Below, one piece after another: positions 6,972 to 14,140 of a stretch of 45,168 nucleotides of DNA. The stretch is from NCBI GenBank assembly GCA_946412245.1, contig CAMKGM010000018.1:1-45168 (forward strand). Direction: 5' to 3'. This stretch comes from an uncultured Bacteroidales bacterium. Its GTDB lineage: Bacteria > Bacteroidota > Bacteroidia > Bacteroidales > Muribaculaceae. The notes under the pieces are model-generated. The model made no database searches, was not told the origin of the DNA, and saw only the letters and a list, made by a program, of their open reading frames with translations. A program made the position numbers and the translations under genes. How positions within the stretch are numbered: position 1 is the first letter of the stretch; each line of letters starts with the position of its first letter.

Positions 6972-9533
6972 TTAGTGGTTGTTCAGAATCAGGTTAATCA
7001 GAGCAGTGACATCGTTCACGTTGATAGCGGTGTCCTCGTTCACGTCGGCTGCCACGCTGTCAAACGGAGTGGGGTTCTTGCCCAGGATGTAGTTGACGAG
7101 TGTGGTCACGTCATTGACGTTCACCTCGCCATCGCAGTTCACGTCACCCACGGTAACATGGTCGGCAAGAGTTACTTGCTCAATGTTCGACCAAGCGCTC
7201 TCGGTGCCGTCGAAGTACACGGTTTTTACCTTGTAGTTAAAGGTGCCGCCGGCAGTGAGGTTGTTTACCTGATATTGCTTGCCGGTGATGCCGGTGATGA
7301 TGCGTCGGGTAGCGTCGCCCGTCTCAATGGCGAGCAGTAGCGGGGCATTGGCTTGCTCGGTTACATCGCCGGCATACACTTTGATGCCCGTAATGGCGGG
7401 GTAGTTGCTGCCTTCGATGCTGATTGCTTCAGTGGCAGAGGCATTGAGCACGCTGGTGTAGTCGGCCTGGTCACTCATCTCAAATGAGTTGCTTGCTGTG
7501 CTTCCTTCGGCCGTCACGGTGACCGTGGGGCTGCCGTAGTAGTCGCCATAGAGATTGTAGCCGTTAATTACCACTGAAATCTTATCGTAGCCGGTGGGCA
7601 GGTCGTAAGACTTGGTGCGGATGTTGTCGCCAATGAGGATGCATCCATCGTAGGCATACAGGCTGTTGCCGCAGGTCCACCCGGCGGGCAGATAGTTTTG
7701 ATATGATGAAGCTACGTTGGTCAGGTAGCCGTCACTGCTTGCCGTTTGCGTAGCCGTGAAATTGGCTTCCTCCAGCAGCACGGGGTCGTAAGCGAGTCCG
7801 TCTTGCGCCACCCACAGGGTGTACGACTCAACATTCTCGTCGGCCGTCTCGTCGGTCCACTGTGCGGTGAATCCGGTGCCGGTCACTTGTGCGGCATCGG
7901 CGGGCTGCATCACGGGTGTGAAGGCATCGTAGGCTTTCTTCATGTACCAGAATGTGGCGGTGCCGTCAGCCTTGATGGTGATGTCGGTCACAGGTTTATT
8001 GATGGTGCCGTAGCCTCCTGTAGTGCCGGCGAGCTCTCCGCTTGCGCTCATGTTGGCCATCATGGCGGGATTGCTGGTGGCGGTGAACTCATGGTTGTTC
8101 TTGCCGTAGGGGTCGGTGCTCTCATTGTAGGAACTGAATGTGCCGTCGGCGGGAATGATGGTGGCAAGCTGCACGTCCTCGTTGTTGGGTGTGTTGCCGC
8201 TCCAGCGGTCGGCCATATAGGTGAAGTGGGTGATGAGCACACCTTCGCCCCTAATGCACTGGTCCCAGCCCTGCTTGCGGCGGTTTTCAAGAATGAAGTA
8301 CTCGTTGTTGTTTAGAGCCTTGATGCGCACGGCCATGTCGTTGCCGCTGTTCGACACGGGCAGGGTGTATTGGTTGTTCTCTTGGGCCTCGGTGTAGTTG
8401 AGCCAGCCCATAAAGTTCTTTTCGTAAGCGCTATAACCCACCGGTGTGTCGCCGCTGATTTGCACGCCGTTGTAGCAGCCGCTGCACATGAGGCTCCAGT
8501 AGCCCATACCGTAGTGGCCTCCGTAGTCGGTATCGTAGAAGTCAGGCAGACCCAGGCAGTGCGAGAACTCATGGCAGAAGGTGCCGATGCCGTCGAGCGT
8601 CGTGCCGTTATCGTTGCTGCCGTTCAGCTCGTTGAACACGCCGAATCGGTCAATGCTCACGCCGTTGCGCTCCATAGTGCCAATGTCGCCGTAGCCAAAG
8701 TAGGCGGCCGACGAGAGGTACCACTGGCAGGGCCAGATGGATTCTGGCACGCTCGATGAGGCTTGTGCCTCACCCACACCGGCAAAGACTACGATGCACA
8801 CGTCGGCCTCGCCGTCGCCGTCGTTATCATACTTGCTCCAGTCGATTTCGTCGCCAGCCTTTGTGATGGCTTGCTCTACCATGCGACCCAAGCCTTTGTC
8901 ATAGCGGTTGCCGTTGACATACACGTTGCCGCCATATTCCTCGCGATTGCTGTCGAGCGTGTAGATGCCGTACACGTCAAATTGTGGGGTATACTGGCCG
9001 TTAGACTGGTCGTAAAAGTACTGATACACGCTCTTGTCGCCATTCTTGTAGTGCTCCTCGAGTTGTGCCTTGGTGTTGCTCATCCTCTTGTCTTGATAAT
9101 CAATGAGCAGAATGGGCACGCGTGGGCTGCCCTGCGTGGGCACTTGTGTGGTGCCTACGCGGTTGACGCGCTTTCTGGCTGAGGCACGCAGCAACTTGCT
9201 CTGTGCGGTGATTTGTTTGCCGAAGTTCAGTTGTTCAAGGTTGGCATTGATGAATGCGGCCTCGGCGGTGTTACGGCCGGCAACATCGTGCGCCTTCACC
9301 TGGCTCAAGCCATTGGCAGTGCGGTAATAGACGTAGCCGTCGCTGCCTTTCTCCACGGTCAGACCGTCGAGGGTCGTGAAACCGTGCTGGAACTCATCGC
9401 CCACGGCGACCATTGTCAGGGTGGTCCCGTCGGGTTGTGTCACAATGAATGGTTTGGGGTCGGCCGGCACAGCGTGGGTCACCTGAACCCCCAAACACAT
9501 TGCTACTAATAAGAGTGTAAATTTTTTAATCAT
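6972..9533 (-). CDS. Secreted M6 family metalloprotease with Fn3 and dockerin-like domains
   Basis: An exported zinc protease of the immune-inhibitor-A type. The signal peptide covers about residues 1-21. An N-terminal prodomain runs to about 130, including QPDGTTLTMVAVGDE, which recurs in the second M6 protein of this window. The M6 core holds the zinc site HEFSH (321-325) followed by GLPDFYD and the Met-turn-like YGMGYWSLMCSG region. After about 540 come an Fn3 with an inserted beta-sandwich and the dockerin-like domain (796-853). The last 58 residues are almost the same as in the two dockerin proteins downstream, and the DNA there is also nearly identical, which points to recent duplication or gene conversion. 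Confidence 0.9.
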   Translation of the reverse strand: MIKKFTLLLVAMCLGVQVTHAVPADPKPFIVTQPDGTTLTMVAVGDEFQHGFTTLDGLTVEKGSDGYVYYRTANGLSQVKAHDVAGRNTAEAAFINANLEQLNFGKQITAQSKLLRASARKRVNRVGTTQVPTQGSPRVPILLIDYQDKRMSNTKAQLEEHYKNGDKSVYQYFYDQSNGQYTPQFDVYGIYTLDSNREEYGGNVYVNGNRYDKGLGRMVEQAITKAGDEIDWSKYDNDGDGEADVCIVVFAGVGEAQASSSVPESIWPCQWYLSSAAYFGYGDIGTMERNGVSIDRFGVFNELNGSNDNGTTLDGIGTFCHEFSHCLGLPDFYDTDYGGHYGMGYWSLMCSGCYNGVQISGDTPVGYSAYEKNFMGWLNYTEAQENNQYTLPVSNSGNDMAVRIKALNNNEYFILENRRKQGWDQCIRGEGVLITHFTYMADRWSGNTPNNEDVQLATIIPADGTFSSYNESTDPYGKNNHEFTATSNPAMMANMSASGELAGTTGGYGTINKPVTDITIKADGTATFWYMKKAYDAFTPVMQPADAAQVTGTGFTAQWTDETADENVESYTLWVAQDGLAYDPVLLEEANFTATQTASSDGYLTNVASSYQNYLPAGWTCGNSLYAYDGCILIGDNIRTKSYDLPTGYDKISVVINGYNLYGDYYGSPTVTVTAEGSTASNSFEMSDQADYTSVLNASATEAISIEGSNYPAITGIKVYAGDVTEQANAPLLLAIETGDATRRIITGITGKQYQVNNLTAGGTFNYKVKTVYFDGTESAWSNIEQVTLADHVTVGDVNCDGEVNVNDVTTLVNYILGKNPTPFDSVAADVNEDTAINVNDVTALINLILNNH

Positions 9534-9569
9534 GATGAAATTGTAGACAATAGTTGTTTATAGTTGACG

Positions 9570-9600
9570 CAAAATTAATCTTTTTTATTGAGAAAACAAC
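9570..9600 (-). promoter_or_regulatory. Promoter of the M6 protease gene
   Basis: Minus strand TAATTTTG (9570-9577) with GTTG (9597-9600) at 19 nt spacing. Leader about 33 nt. Confidence 0.6.
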
Positions 9601-9639
9601 ATATTTAGCGCAAAATGATGCATTTTTGTGAATGTGTAT

Positions 9640-9680
9640 AAAAAAGCCGAGGTGTAGCCATAAACTGGCACACCTCGACT
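9640..9680 (-). terminator. Terminator of the outer-membrane protein gene
   Basis: A long stem: CGAGGTGT (9648-9655) with ACACCTCG (9670-9677), one bulged A, then GCCA/TGGC closing a 5-nt loop. On the minus strand CTTTTTT follows. It lies about 38 bp beyond the stop at 9716. Confidence 0.85.
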
Positions 9681-9715
9681 TGATGTTTTGTGTTGTAATG
9701 AAAAGAACGGGCTTT

Positions 9716-10183
9716 TTAGAACCTGTAGGTTGCGCCCAGCGTTAACACAGCCTGGTCGATCTTGCTCACGGCCGAGTAGCGAACCTGGAAGTTGACAGCG
9801 AAGTCGTTAGCCACATCGAACTCGGCACCACCACCGATGTTGGCACCAAACTTGGTGACACCGTCGAAGCCTGAAGTCTTGGCGTTGGCCAAGGTGAGAC
9901 CGAGGACGGGATAGAGGTGGAAGCGATCGGTGACGTTGAAGAGGTAGTGGAGGTCAGCATTGACATCCCACATGTAGGTCTCGTGCTTTTTGAAGAAGTA
10001 GTTGAACGAAGCCTCGCCACGCAGGTGATCGGTGAAGAAATACTGGAACTTTGCACCGAGACCGAAGTTTTCGATTTCAGTACCGTAATTCACGTTGAAA
10101 CCCAGACCTTTCTGACCTTTCTCGGCATGTGCAGCTGCAATACCTAAAACAGCCACGCAGATGATTACGAAAAATTTTTTCAT
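9716..10183 (-). CDS. Small outer-membrane beta-barrel protein (porin-family fold)
   Basis: A 155-residue protein with a clear signal peptide (1-20, ending AAHA). Alternating aromatic and polar strands run from LGFNVNYGTEIENFGLGAKFQYFF to the last strand AVLTLGATYRF, which ends in Phe as outer-membrane barrels do. The length fits an eight-stranded OmpA/OmpX-like or 'outer membrane beta-barrel' family protein. The specific function is unknown. It has its own promoter, a roughly 100-nt structured leader and a strong terminator, so it is monocistronic. Confidence 0.8.
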   Translation of the reverse strand: MKKFFVIICVAVLGIAAAHAEKGQKGLGFNVNYGTEIENFGLGAKFQYFFTDHLRGEASFNYFFKKHETYMWDVNADLHYLFNVTDRFHLYPVLGLTLANAKTSGFDGVTKFGANIGGGAEFDVANDFAVNFQVRYSAVSKIDQAVLTLGATYRF

Positions 10184-10207
10184 ACCTAAAAATGTTTAGT
10201 AGTGCCT

Positions 10208-10252
10208 GCTCACAGGGCGATTATATAATAGCAATCCCTGATGACCGTGAGC
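10208..10252 (-). promoter_or_regulatory. Structured 5' leader of the outer-membrane protein gene
   Basis: Between the promoter (10286-10317) and the start codon (10183) the leader is about 100 nt. GCTCAC (10208-10213) pairs with GTGAGC (10247-10252), and AGGG/CCCT pair inside. This could be an mRNA-stability or regulatory element. No known riboswitch was recognised. Confidence 0.35.
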
Positions 10253-10285
10253 TGTCCTCAAGTGGAGGGCGGCCAAAAGGTAATG

Positions 10286-10317
10286 CAAAGTTACACAAAA
10301 ATTCTCATTAAGCCATA
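10286..10317 (-). promoter_or_regulatory. Promoter of the outer-membrane protein gene
   Basis: Minus strand TAACTTTG (10286-10293), a full -7 match, with TATG (10314-10317) at 20 nt spacing. Confidence 0.55.
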
Positions 10318-10326
10318 ATAAGCTCC

Positions 10327-10359
10327 AAAAAACTGCGCTTCACCGTGAATGGGTGAGGC
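10327..10359. repeat. 33-bp direct repeat, distal copy
   Basis: Identical over 33 bases to 12143-12175 (A6, then CTGCGCTTCACC, a 7-nt spacer, GGTGAGGC). Here the right arm stops after GGC, so only 8 of the 12 stem base pairs of the complete copy remain. The two copies bracket the AbiE toxin-antitoxin genes in direct orientation, like attL/attR or a duplication formed on insertion. Confidence 0.8.
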
Positions 10360-10407
10360 TATGAGATTATTTTCGATAGGAAATAAGTCATAAATGAAAA
10401 AGGAGCA

Positions 10408-10476
10408 GGCAACAAGTACGAGAAAAATGGATAGAAATCCAGAACATCAAACGGCTTGCTCGCTACTTGTTGAGCC
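10408..10476 (-). repeat. Inverted repeat at the 3' end of the AbiEii gene, possible terminator
   Basis: CAACAAGTACGAG (10410-10422) pairs with CTCG(C)TACTTGTTG (10459-10472), with flanking GG/CC, around a 36-nt interior. The right arm overlaps the stop codon of the toxin gene. On the minus strand CCTTTTTC follows, so it may act as a terminator. It could also mark an element end. Confidence 0.45.
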
Positions 10477-11341
10477 AATATTTTAAATAGATGGGCTGCA
10501 ATCGCTCTCTAATGATTCTCATGACTTCAGCAAAAGATATGTCTTCTTTCCACTTGATTTTCTTCAAAAATGATTTCCAACGATTTAATCGAACTTCATC
10601 TTCATAGAACGGCTCTGTGAATAGCTGTAAATTCGGGTTAAATGTTATTGATCGGTTGTCGAACGTGGCAAAGATTGCGTTTTGTAACATGTCATTGTCA
10701 ATATTCTGGTGAGAAGACAAAATTATGTAACAATCAAAGAAATCTTTCATTCTGCTGTTTGCCACATCACGGTCAATCATTGTGTGAAATTTCTCTGCAA
10801 TAACAGTCTCAATGGAATATGCCATTAGGTTCACAGCAGGATTGTCTTGTAGGAGTAATGGGAAATCCAGGGTTTCAGGGCATGGTGTGATGACATCGCC
10901 AAATCCAACGTCTATTGTCATTTTGTGTTCGATGGTATCCATCCTCGCCTTGATAAAAAATCTTGTGCCGGGATATTCATTCCCGATAGTAATGGGTTCA
11001 GAAAGCAAGTGGGCTACATCAAATGTTACAGCATCCTCTTCACAAGGAATAACCAATATCTTGCGAAAAACATCCTCCAACTGGTCTCGGTCTCGACTTA
11101 TCCGATCTGCCATAAAATCCACATCCACTGTCGGACGAGTATCAAGTCCCTCAAGAGCGTATAGCAATGACCCACCTTTCAGAACAAAATTATTGCGATA
11201 GTCACTTACGGACACCCGATATAACAATCTCTCATTAAAGTATCTTGATAGAAGATACATATATTGATGATTTGTTGTTTTTTTGAGGTTAAGGAGCCTT
11301 GTTCTTATTGACTTTGCCCTGTTTTTTATATTCTTTTTCAT
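10463..11341 (-). CDS. AbiEii/AbiGii-type nucleotidyltransferase toxin
   Basis: Toxin of a type IV AbiE toxin-antitoxin or phage-abortive-infection system: a DNA-polymerase-beta-like nucleotidyltransferase. The GGS motif (56-58, in VLKGGSLLYAL) and the acidic pair DVDF (Asp73, Asp75) form the expected NTase active site, and KFHTMIDRDVANSRMKDFFD (about residue 190 on) is the second conserved block. Its 292 residues are about family length. The start ATG overlaps the stop of the antitoxin gene by 4 bases (ATGA), so translation is coupled. The gene is visibly richer in A+T than its neighbours, which supports acquisition by transfer. Confidence 0.85.
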   Translation of the reverse strand: MKKNIKNRAKSIRTRLLNLKKTTNHQYMYLLSRYFNERLLYRVSVSDYRNNFVLKGGSLLYALEGLDTRPTVDVDFMADRISRDRDQLEDVFRKILVIPCEEDAVTFDVAHLLSEPITIGNEYPGTRFFIKARMDTIEHKMTIDVGFGDVITPCPETLDFPLLLQDNPAVNLMAYSIETVIAEKFHTMIDRDVANSRMKDFFDCYIILSSHQNIDNDMLQNAIFATFDNRSITFNPNLQLFTEPFYEDEVRLNRWKSFLKKIKWKEDISFAEVMRIIRERLQPIYLKYWLNK

Positions 11342-11925
11342 TGCAATGAAATTTCAAGATAAGTATTCAAAATATTAGCCACACGAAGCTTTTTGGCATA
11401 CTCCATTAGCAGACTGATGTTTCGTCCATTTCTAACAAGATAGCTTCTGACCACTTCAGCGCAAATATCCAACCCAACTTTATTCCTGTACCTTATAGCA
11501 TCACAAACGCTTCGTTCGGGATTGGTCATTCTGATTTGAAACTGTGAAATGGTATATTGCTGAATGCCGAATTCTAAATACTCTTTCTTCCAATAGTATA
11601 TGCTGATTGGAATTTCGTTGGCAATATTGATTTTACGCTTTGCTTCAATGGCAATGCAAAATGCAGGTGGCACTGTTGTGCACAATTGGTGATAGACCCA
11701 AGCATTATACAGGCAAACCACTCCATCAGGCACAACACGCTCAACATCAATCATTGTATTCATCAAAGAAGATGCAGATGCATAAACTCCACGACGAAGT
11801 TTGATGACTTCACCTTTTTTTATGGCACGCCTGAGCCTTTTATATTCGGCTTTAGACAATTCGGATGTGCAGACGATGCCACCAATTTCGCTAATGGTTT
11901 CACTAATTGGTTTCATATGTTTCAT
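11338..11925 (-). CDS. AbiEi-type antitoxin / transcriptional regulator
   Basis: Antitoxin partner of the AbiEii toxin. The N-terminal 60 residues (TSELSKAEYKRLRRAIKKGE, then RRGVYAS) form the winged-helix 'AbiEi_4'-like domain that binds the promoter. The rest matches the antitoxin C-terminal domain (about 70-195; EAKRKINIAN, NPERSVCDAIRYRNKVG). AbiEi proteins repress their own operon. The start is either ATG 11925 or ATG 11916 (MKPISETI). The -7 element ends at 11936, so the first gives a leader of about 5 nt and the second about 14 nt. AT-rich like its partner. Confidence 0.82.
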   Translation of the reverse strand: MKHMKPISETISEIGGIVCTSELSKAEYKRLRRAIKKGEVIKLRRGVYASASSLMNTMIDVERVVPDGVVCLYNAWVYHQLCTTVPPAFCIAIEAKRKINIANEIPISIYYWKKEYLEFGIQQYTISQFQIRMTNPERSVCDAIRYRNKVGLDICAEVVRSYLVRNGRNISLLMEYAKKLRVANILNTYLEISLQ

Positions 11926-11935
11926 ATAGAGATTG

Positions 11936-11943
11936 CAAATATA
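11936..11943 (-). promoter_or_regulatory. -7 element of the AbiE operon promoter
   Basis: Minus strand TATATTTG, a full TAnnTTTG match ending 10 nt before the ATG at 11925. No good TTTG is seen at the -33 position, which suggests a weak or regulated promoter. Confidence 0.55.
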
Positions 11944-11973
11944 GAATATTTTTTGAAAACGGGCATTAACTTA

Positions 11974-12006
11974 CGGAGTATTTTTATAAACTCCACTTGA
12001 AAATAC
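11974..12006. promoter_or_regulatory. Inverted repeats upstream of the AbiE promoter, candidate operator
   Basis: GTATTTT (11978-11984) and AAAATAC (12000-12006) form a perfect 7-bp inverted repeat, and GGAGT (11975-11979) / ACTCC (11990-11994) a second one overlapping it. AbiEi antitoxins are known to bind inverted repeats at their promoter. The site is about 30-60 bp upstream of the -7 element. Confidence 0.35.
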
Positions 12007-12142
12007 CCATTTCTGGCGTTTATATAGTGTAAATAAGTAGAGTAGAAGACGAGTGTCTTTTCGCTAGGCAATAAGACATCCTAATGACCGAATTGGGATA
12101 AATGCTGGGCTGGCGGTGAGGCTCGCTCAAGTGGTGCGGGAG

Positions 12143-12179
12143 AAAAAACTGCGCTTCACCGTGAATGGGTGAGGCGCAG
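12143..12179 (-). terminator. Terminator of the L,D-transpeptidase gene, containing the 33-bp direct repeat
   Basis: A 12-bp stem (12149-12160 with 12168-12179, one T-G pair, 7-nt loop) is followed on the minus strand by six T residues. Bases 12143-12175 are the proximal copy of the 33-bp direct repeat whose other copy is at 10327-10359. The stem is complete only here, so this is probably the original site. Confidence 0.85.
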
Positions 12180-12212
12180 TATGATGGTTGGAGCTTATCA
12201 GACGCAATCGGT

Positions 12213-12833
12213 TTATTTCTCGAAGGGGAGAGGTCCTTGGTCCTCGGCCTTGATGATGACAGGCATGCCCACATAGGCGTAGTTCTCCTTGAGCGTGATG
12301 ATATCAGCATCGCGCAGGCGGATGCACCCCTCGCTGTCGCGGCCCGGAACTGTGTTCTCGTTGTTGGTACTGCCGTGGATGCCGATGCCGCTAAAGGGCG
12401 TTTCCAAACGCAGGAACCAGTTACCGTAGGCCAAGATGTCGCCGCGGCCGTCGCCAAAGTCGTGGTGCCAGTCGCTCGCATTCTGAATTTGCTTGATGGT
12501 GAACGGTTTGCCGGGCTCACTCTCGGGTGTGCGCATATCGCCGGCTTTCTCCTTTTGGCCCTTGTTGCGGCTCAGGCACACGGGGAAGTGTGCTATGCGA
12601 GTGGTGTCGCCGTTGATGTCGGCATAGACATAGAGCCGCAACTCCTTCTTGGAGATGACGATGAACGACTTGCTTTGGTCAAACTTGGCATCGGTATAGA
12701 CCTTCGCGGCATCCTTAGGAGTTCCGGCCACCGACTGTGGTGTGCTCTCAGCGCTCTTACTGCCCTCGTCGGTCTTGCTACCCGAGCAAGCCATGAGCAA
12801 CAAGGCTGTGGCTATCAATAGCGTGTGTCTCAT
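12213..12833 (-). CDS. L,D-transpeptidase (YkuD domain) lipoprotein
   Basis: Peptidoglycan-modifying enzyme that would form 3-3 cross-links or attach proteins to the wall. A lipoprotein signal with lipobox LLMAC precedes a Ser/Asp-rich linker. The YkuD core starts at SFIVISKKELRLYVY. The catalytic block is IGIHGS, a short insert, then SEGCIRLRDADI; the Cys of SEGC is the nucleophile and the His of IHGS its partner. The start at 12833 (MRHTLL) sits 7 bp after the stop of the SH3 gene; ATG 12848 would add five residues and overlap that gene. It shares most of its core with the paralogue at 13450-14109. Confidence 0.85.
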   Translation of the reverse strand: MRHTLLIATALLLMACSGSKTDEGSKSAESTPQSVAGTPKDAAKVYTDAKFDQSKSFIVISKKELRLYVYADINGDTTRIAHFPVCLSRNKGQKEKAGDMRTPESEPGKPFTIKQIQNASDWHHDFGDGRGDILAYGNWFLRLETPFSGIGIHGSTNNENTVPGRDSEGCIRLRDADIITLKENYAYVGMPVIIKAEDQGPLPFEK

Positions 12834-12840
12834 AGCGGCA

Positions 12841-13362
12841 TTATTCAAGACGTGAGAACTGCTTGGAGATGTACAGATAGTTGCCGTTGTAGTTCACCTT
12901 GTAGAAGTCGCCGGCATCGCCCATGTATTTGATGCGCTCGCCCTTCTTGGGATAAACGGGGTTGGCGTTGGTGGGGTAGACCTTGCCATTGAGCGAGGGC
13001 GACATGCGTAGGCGCACGTTGGTGCCGGTCACCACGATATAGCGCTGGCTGCTCGATGCGGCAGGCGATGGAGCCTTAGTGGTGCTCACGGGTTTAGCGA
13101 ACTGTTTGGAGATGTACACCTTTTGACCCTTGTAGATTACCTGATAGAAGTCGCCGGTCTTGCCGGTGCAGGTGAGTTTCTCGCCTTTCTTGGGATGCAC
13201 GTTCACGCCATTGTTGTAGGTGAGTGTTTGCGAGTTGAGTGATGGGGCGAGGCGCAGTCGCACGTTGGTGCCGGTCACTACCACTTGAGCGTCGGCCCAT
13301 GCCATCACGCTGAACAGCATTGCGCAAGCGGCTGTGATGAGGATTGATTTCAGATTTTTCAT
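12841..13362 (-). CDS. Exported protein with two bacterial SH3 domains
   Basis: A signal peptide (1-23, ending AWA) is followed by two SH3b repeats of about 65 residues. Each starts VVTGTNVRLR, passes through a PKKGE turn and ends in VYISKQF or LYISKQF. Bacterial SH3 domains commonly bind peptidoglycan stem peptides or bridges. It lies between two L,D-transpeptidase genes on the same strand, so a shared cell-wall role is likely. No enzymatic domain is present. Confidence 0.8.
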   Translation of the reverse strand: MKNLKSILITAACAMLFSVMAWADAQVVVTGTNVRLRLAPSLNSQTLTYNNGVNVHPKKGEKLTCTGKTGDFYQVIYKGQKVYISKQFAKPVSTTKAPSPAASSSQRYIVVTGTNVRLRMSPSLNGKVYPTNANPVYPKKGERIKYMGDAGDFYKVNYNGNYLYISKQFSRLE

Positions 13363-13449
13363 AATTGCTATATTTTTTAATGGTTAAAATATGATTTACA
13401 ATGCGTTTGACTTGTGAAACCGAACATGGTTTATTGCTTTAGCACTTTT

Positions 13450-14109
13450 TTATTCGGTCTCAAAGGGGAGTAGGCCTTGGCCCTCGGCCTTGATGATAAC
13501 GGGCATACCCACATAGGCATACTTCTCCTTGAGGGTAATGATGTCGGCATCGCGCAGGCGGATGCAACCCTCGCTGGCACGGCCGGGCACGCTGCTCTCG
13601 TTGTTAGTGCTACCATGAATGCCTATGCCGCTGTGCCCGGGAGTGAGCAAGCGCAGGAACCAGTGCCCGTAGGCCTTGATGTTGCCGCGACCGTCATTGA
13701 AATCGTGTCGCCAGGTTGAGGCATCTTGTATCTGAGTGATTTTGAACGGCTTGCCGGCCGGAGATTCGGGTGTGCGCATATCGCCCTTGCGTTGCTTGTT
13801 GCCCAAGTTCTTACTCAGGCAAGCGTCAAACTGTTGCACGAGCGTAGTGTCACCATTCTCAGCCTTGTACACGCGCAGATTGAGGGCTTTCTTGGATATA
13901 ACGATAAAATAGGGTTTAGTAGCAACCTTGGCAGTGGTGGCACTTGCCACCTTTTTGGTCTTTTTCTTGCCCTTGGTGGCAGTGGTGATGGCTGCTTTCT
14001 GCTCCACCTTTTGAGAAGCTTTGCCGTTCTTGCGGGTAAAACTTTTTTGTGCCGAGACGGCGGGAACCATGAGTGCCATGGCGAGTAGGATGAATAAGTA
14101 CTTTTTCAT
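13450..14109 (-). CDS. L,D-transpeptidase (YkuD domain), second copy
   Basis: A 219-residue exported enzyme. The signal peptide (1-20) ends VSA, and a Lys-rich linker to about 65 (KGKKKTKK) may hold it near the anionic envelope. The YkuD core runs from YFIVISKKALNLRVY to the end. His165 (IGIHGS) and Cys182 (SEGCIRL) form the active site. Unlike the paralogue downstream it is not a lipoprotein. An upstream in-frame extension to 14253 is rejected because it overlaps the GlmU-like gene and lacks a signal sequence. It is 31 bp after the GlmU-like gene with no terminator between, so they are probably cotranscribed. Confidence 0.85.
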   Translation of the reverse strand: MKKYLFILLAMALMVPAVSAQKSFTRKNGKASQKVEQKAAITTATKGKKKTKKVASATTAKVATKPYFIVISKKALNLRVYKAENGDTTLVQQFDACLSKNLGNKQRKGDMRTPESPAGKPFKITQIQDASTWRHDFNDGRGNIKAYGHWFLRLLTPGHSGIGIHGSTNNESSVPGRASEGCIRLRDADIITLKEKYAYVGMPVIIKAEGQGLLPFETE

Positions 14110-14140
14110 ATTGAGGTAGTTGAATGTTTTTGCGATAAGT

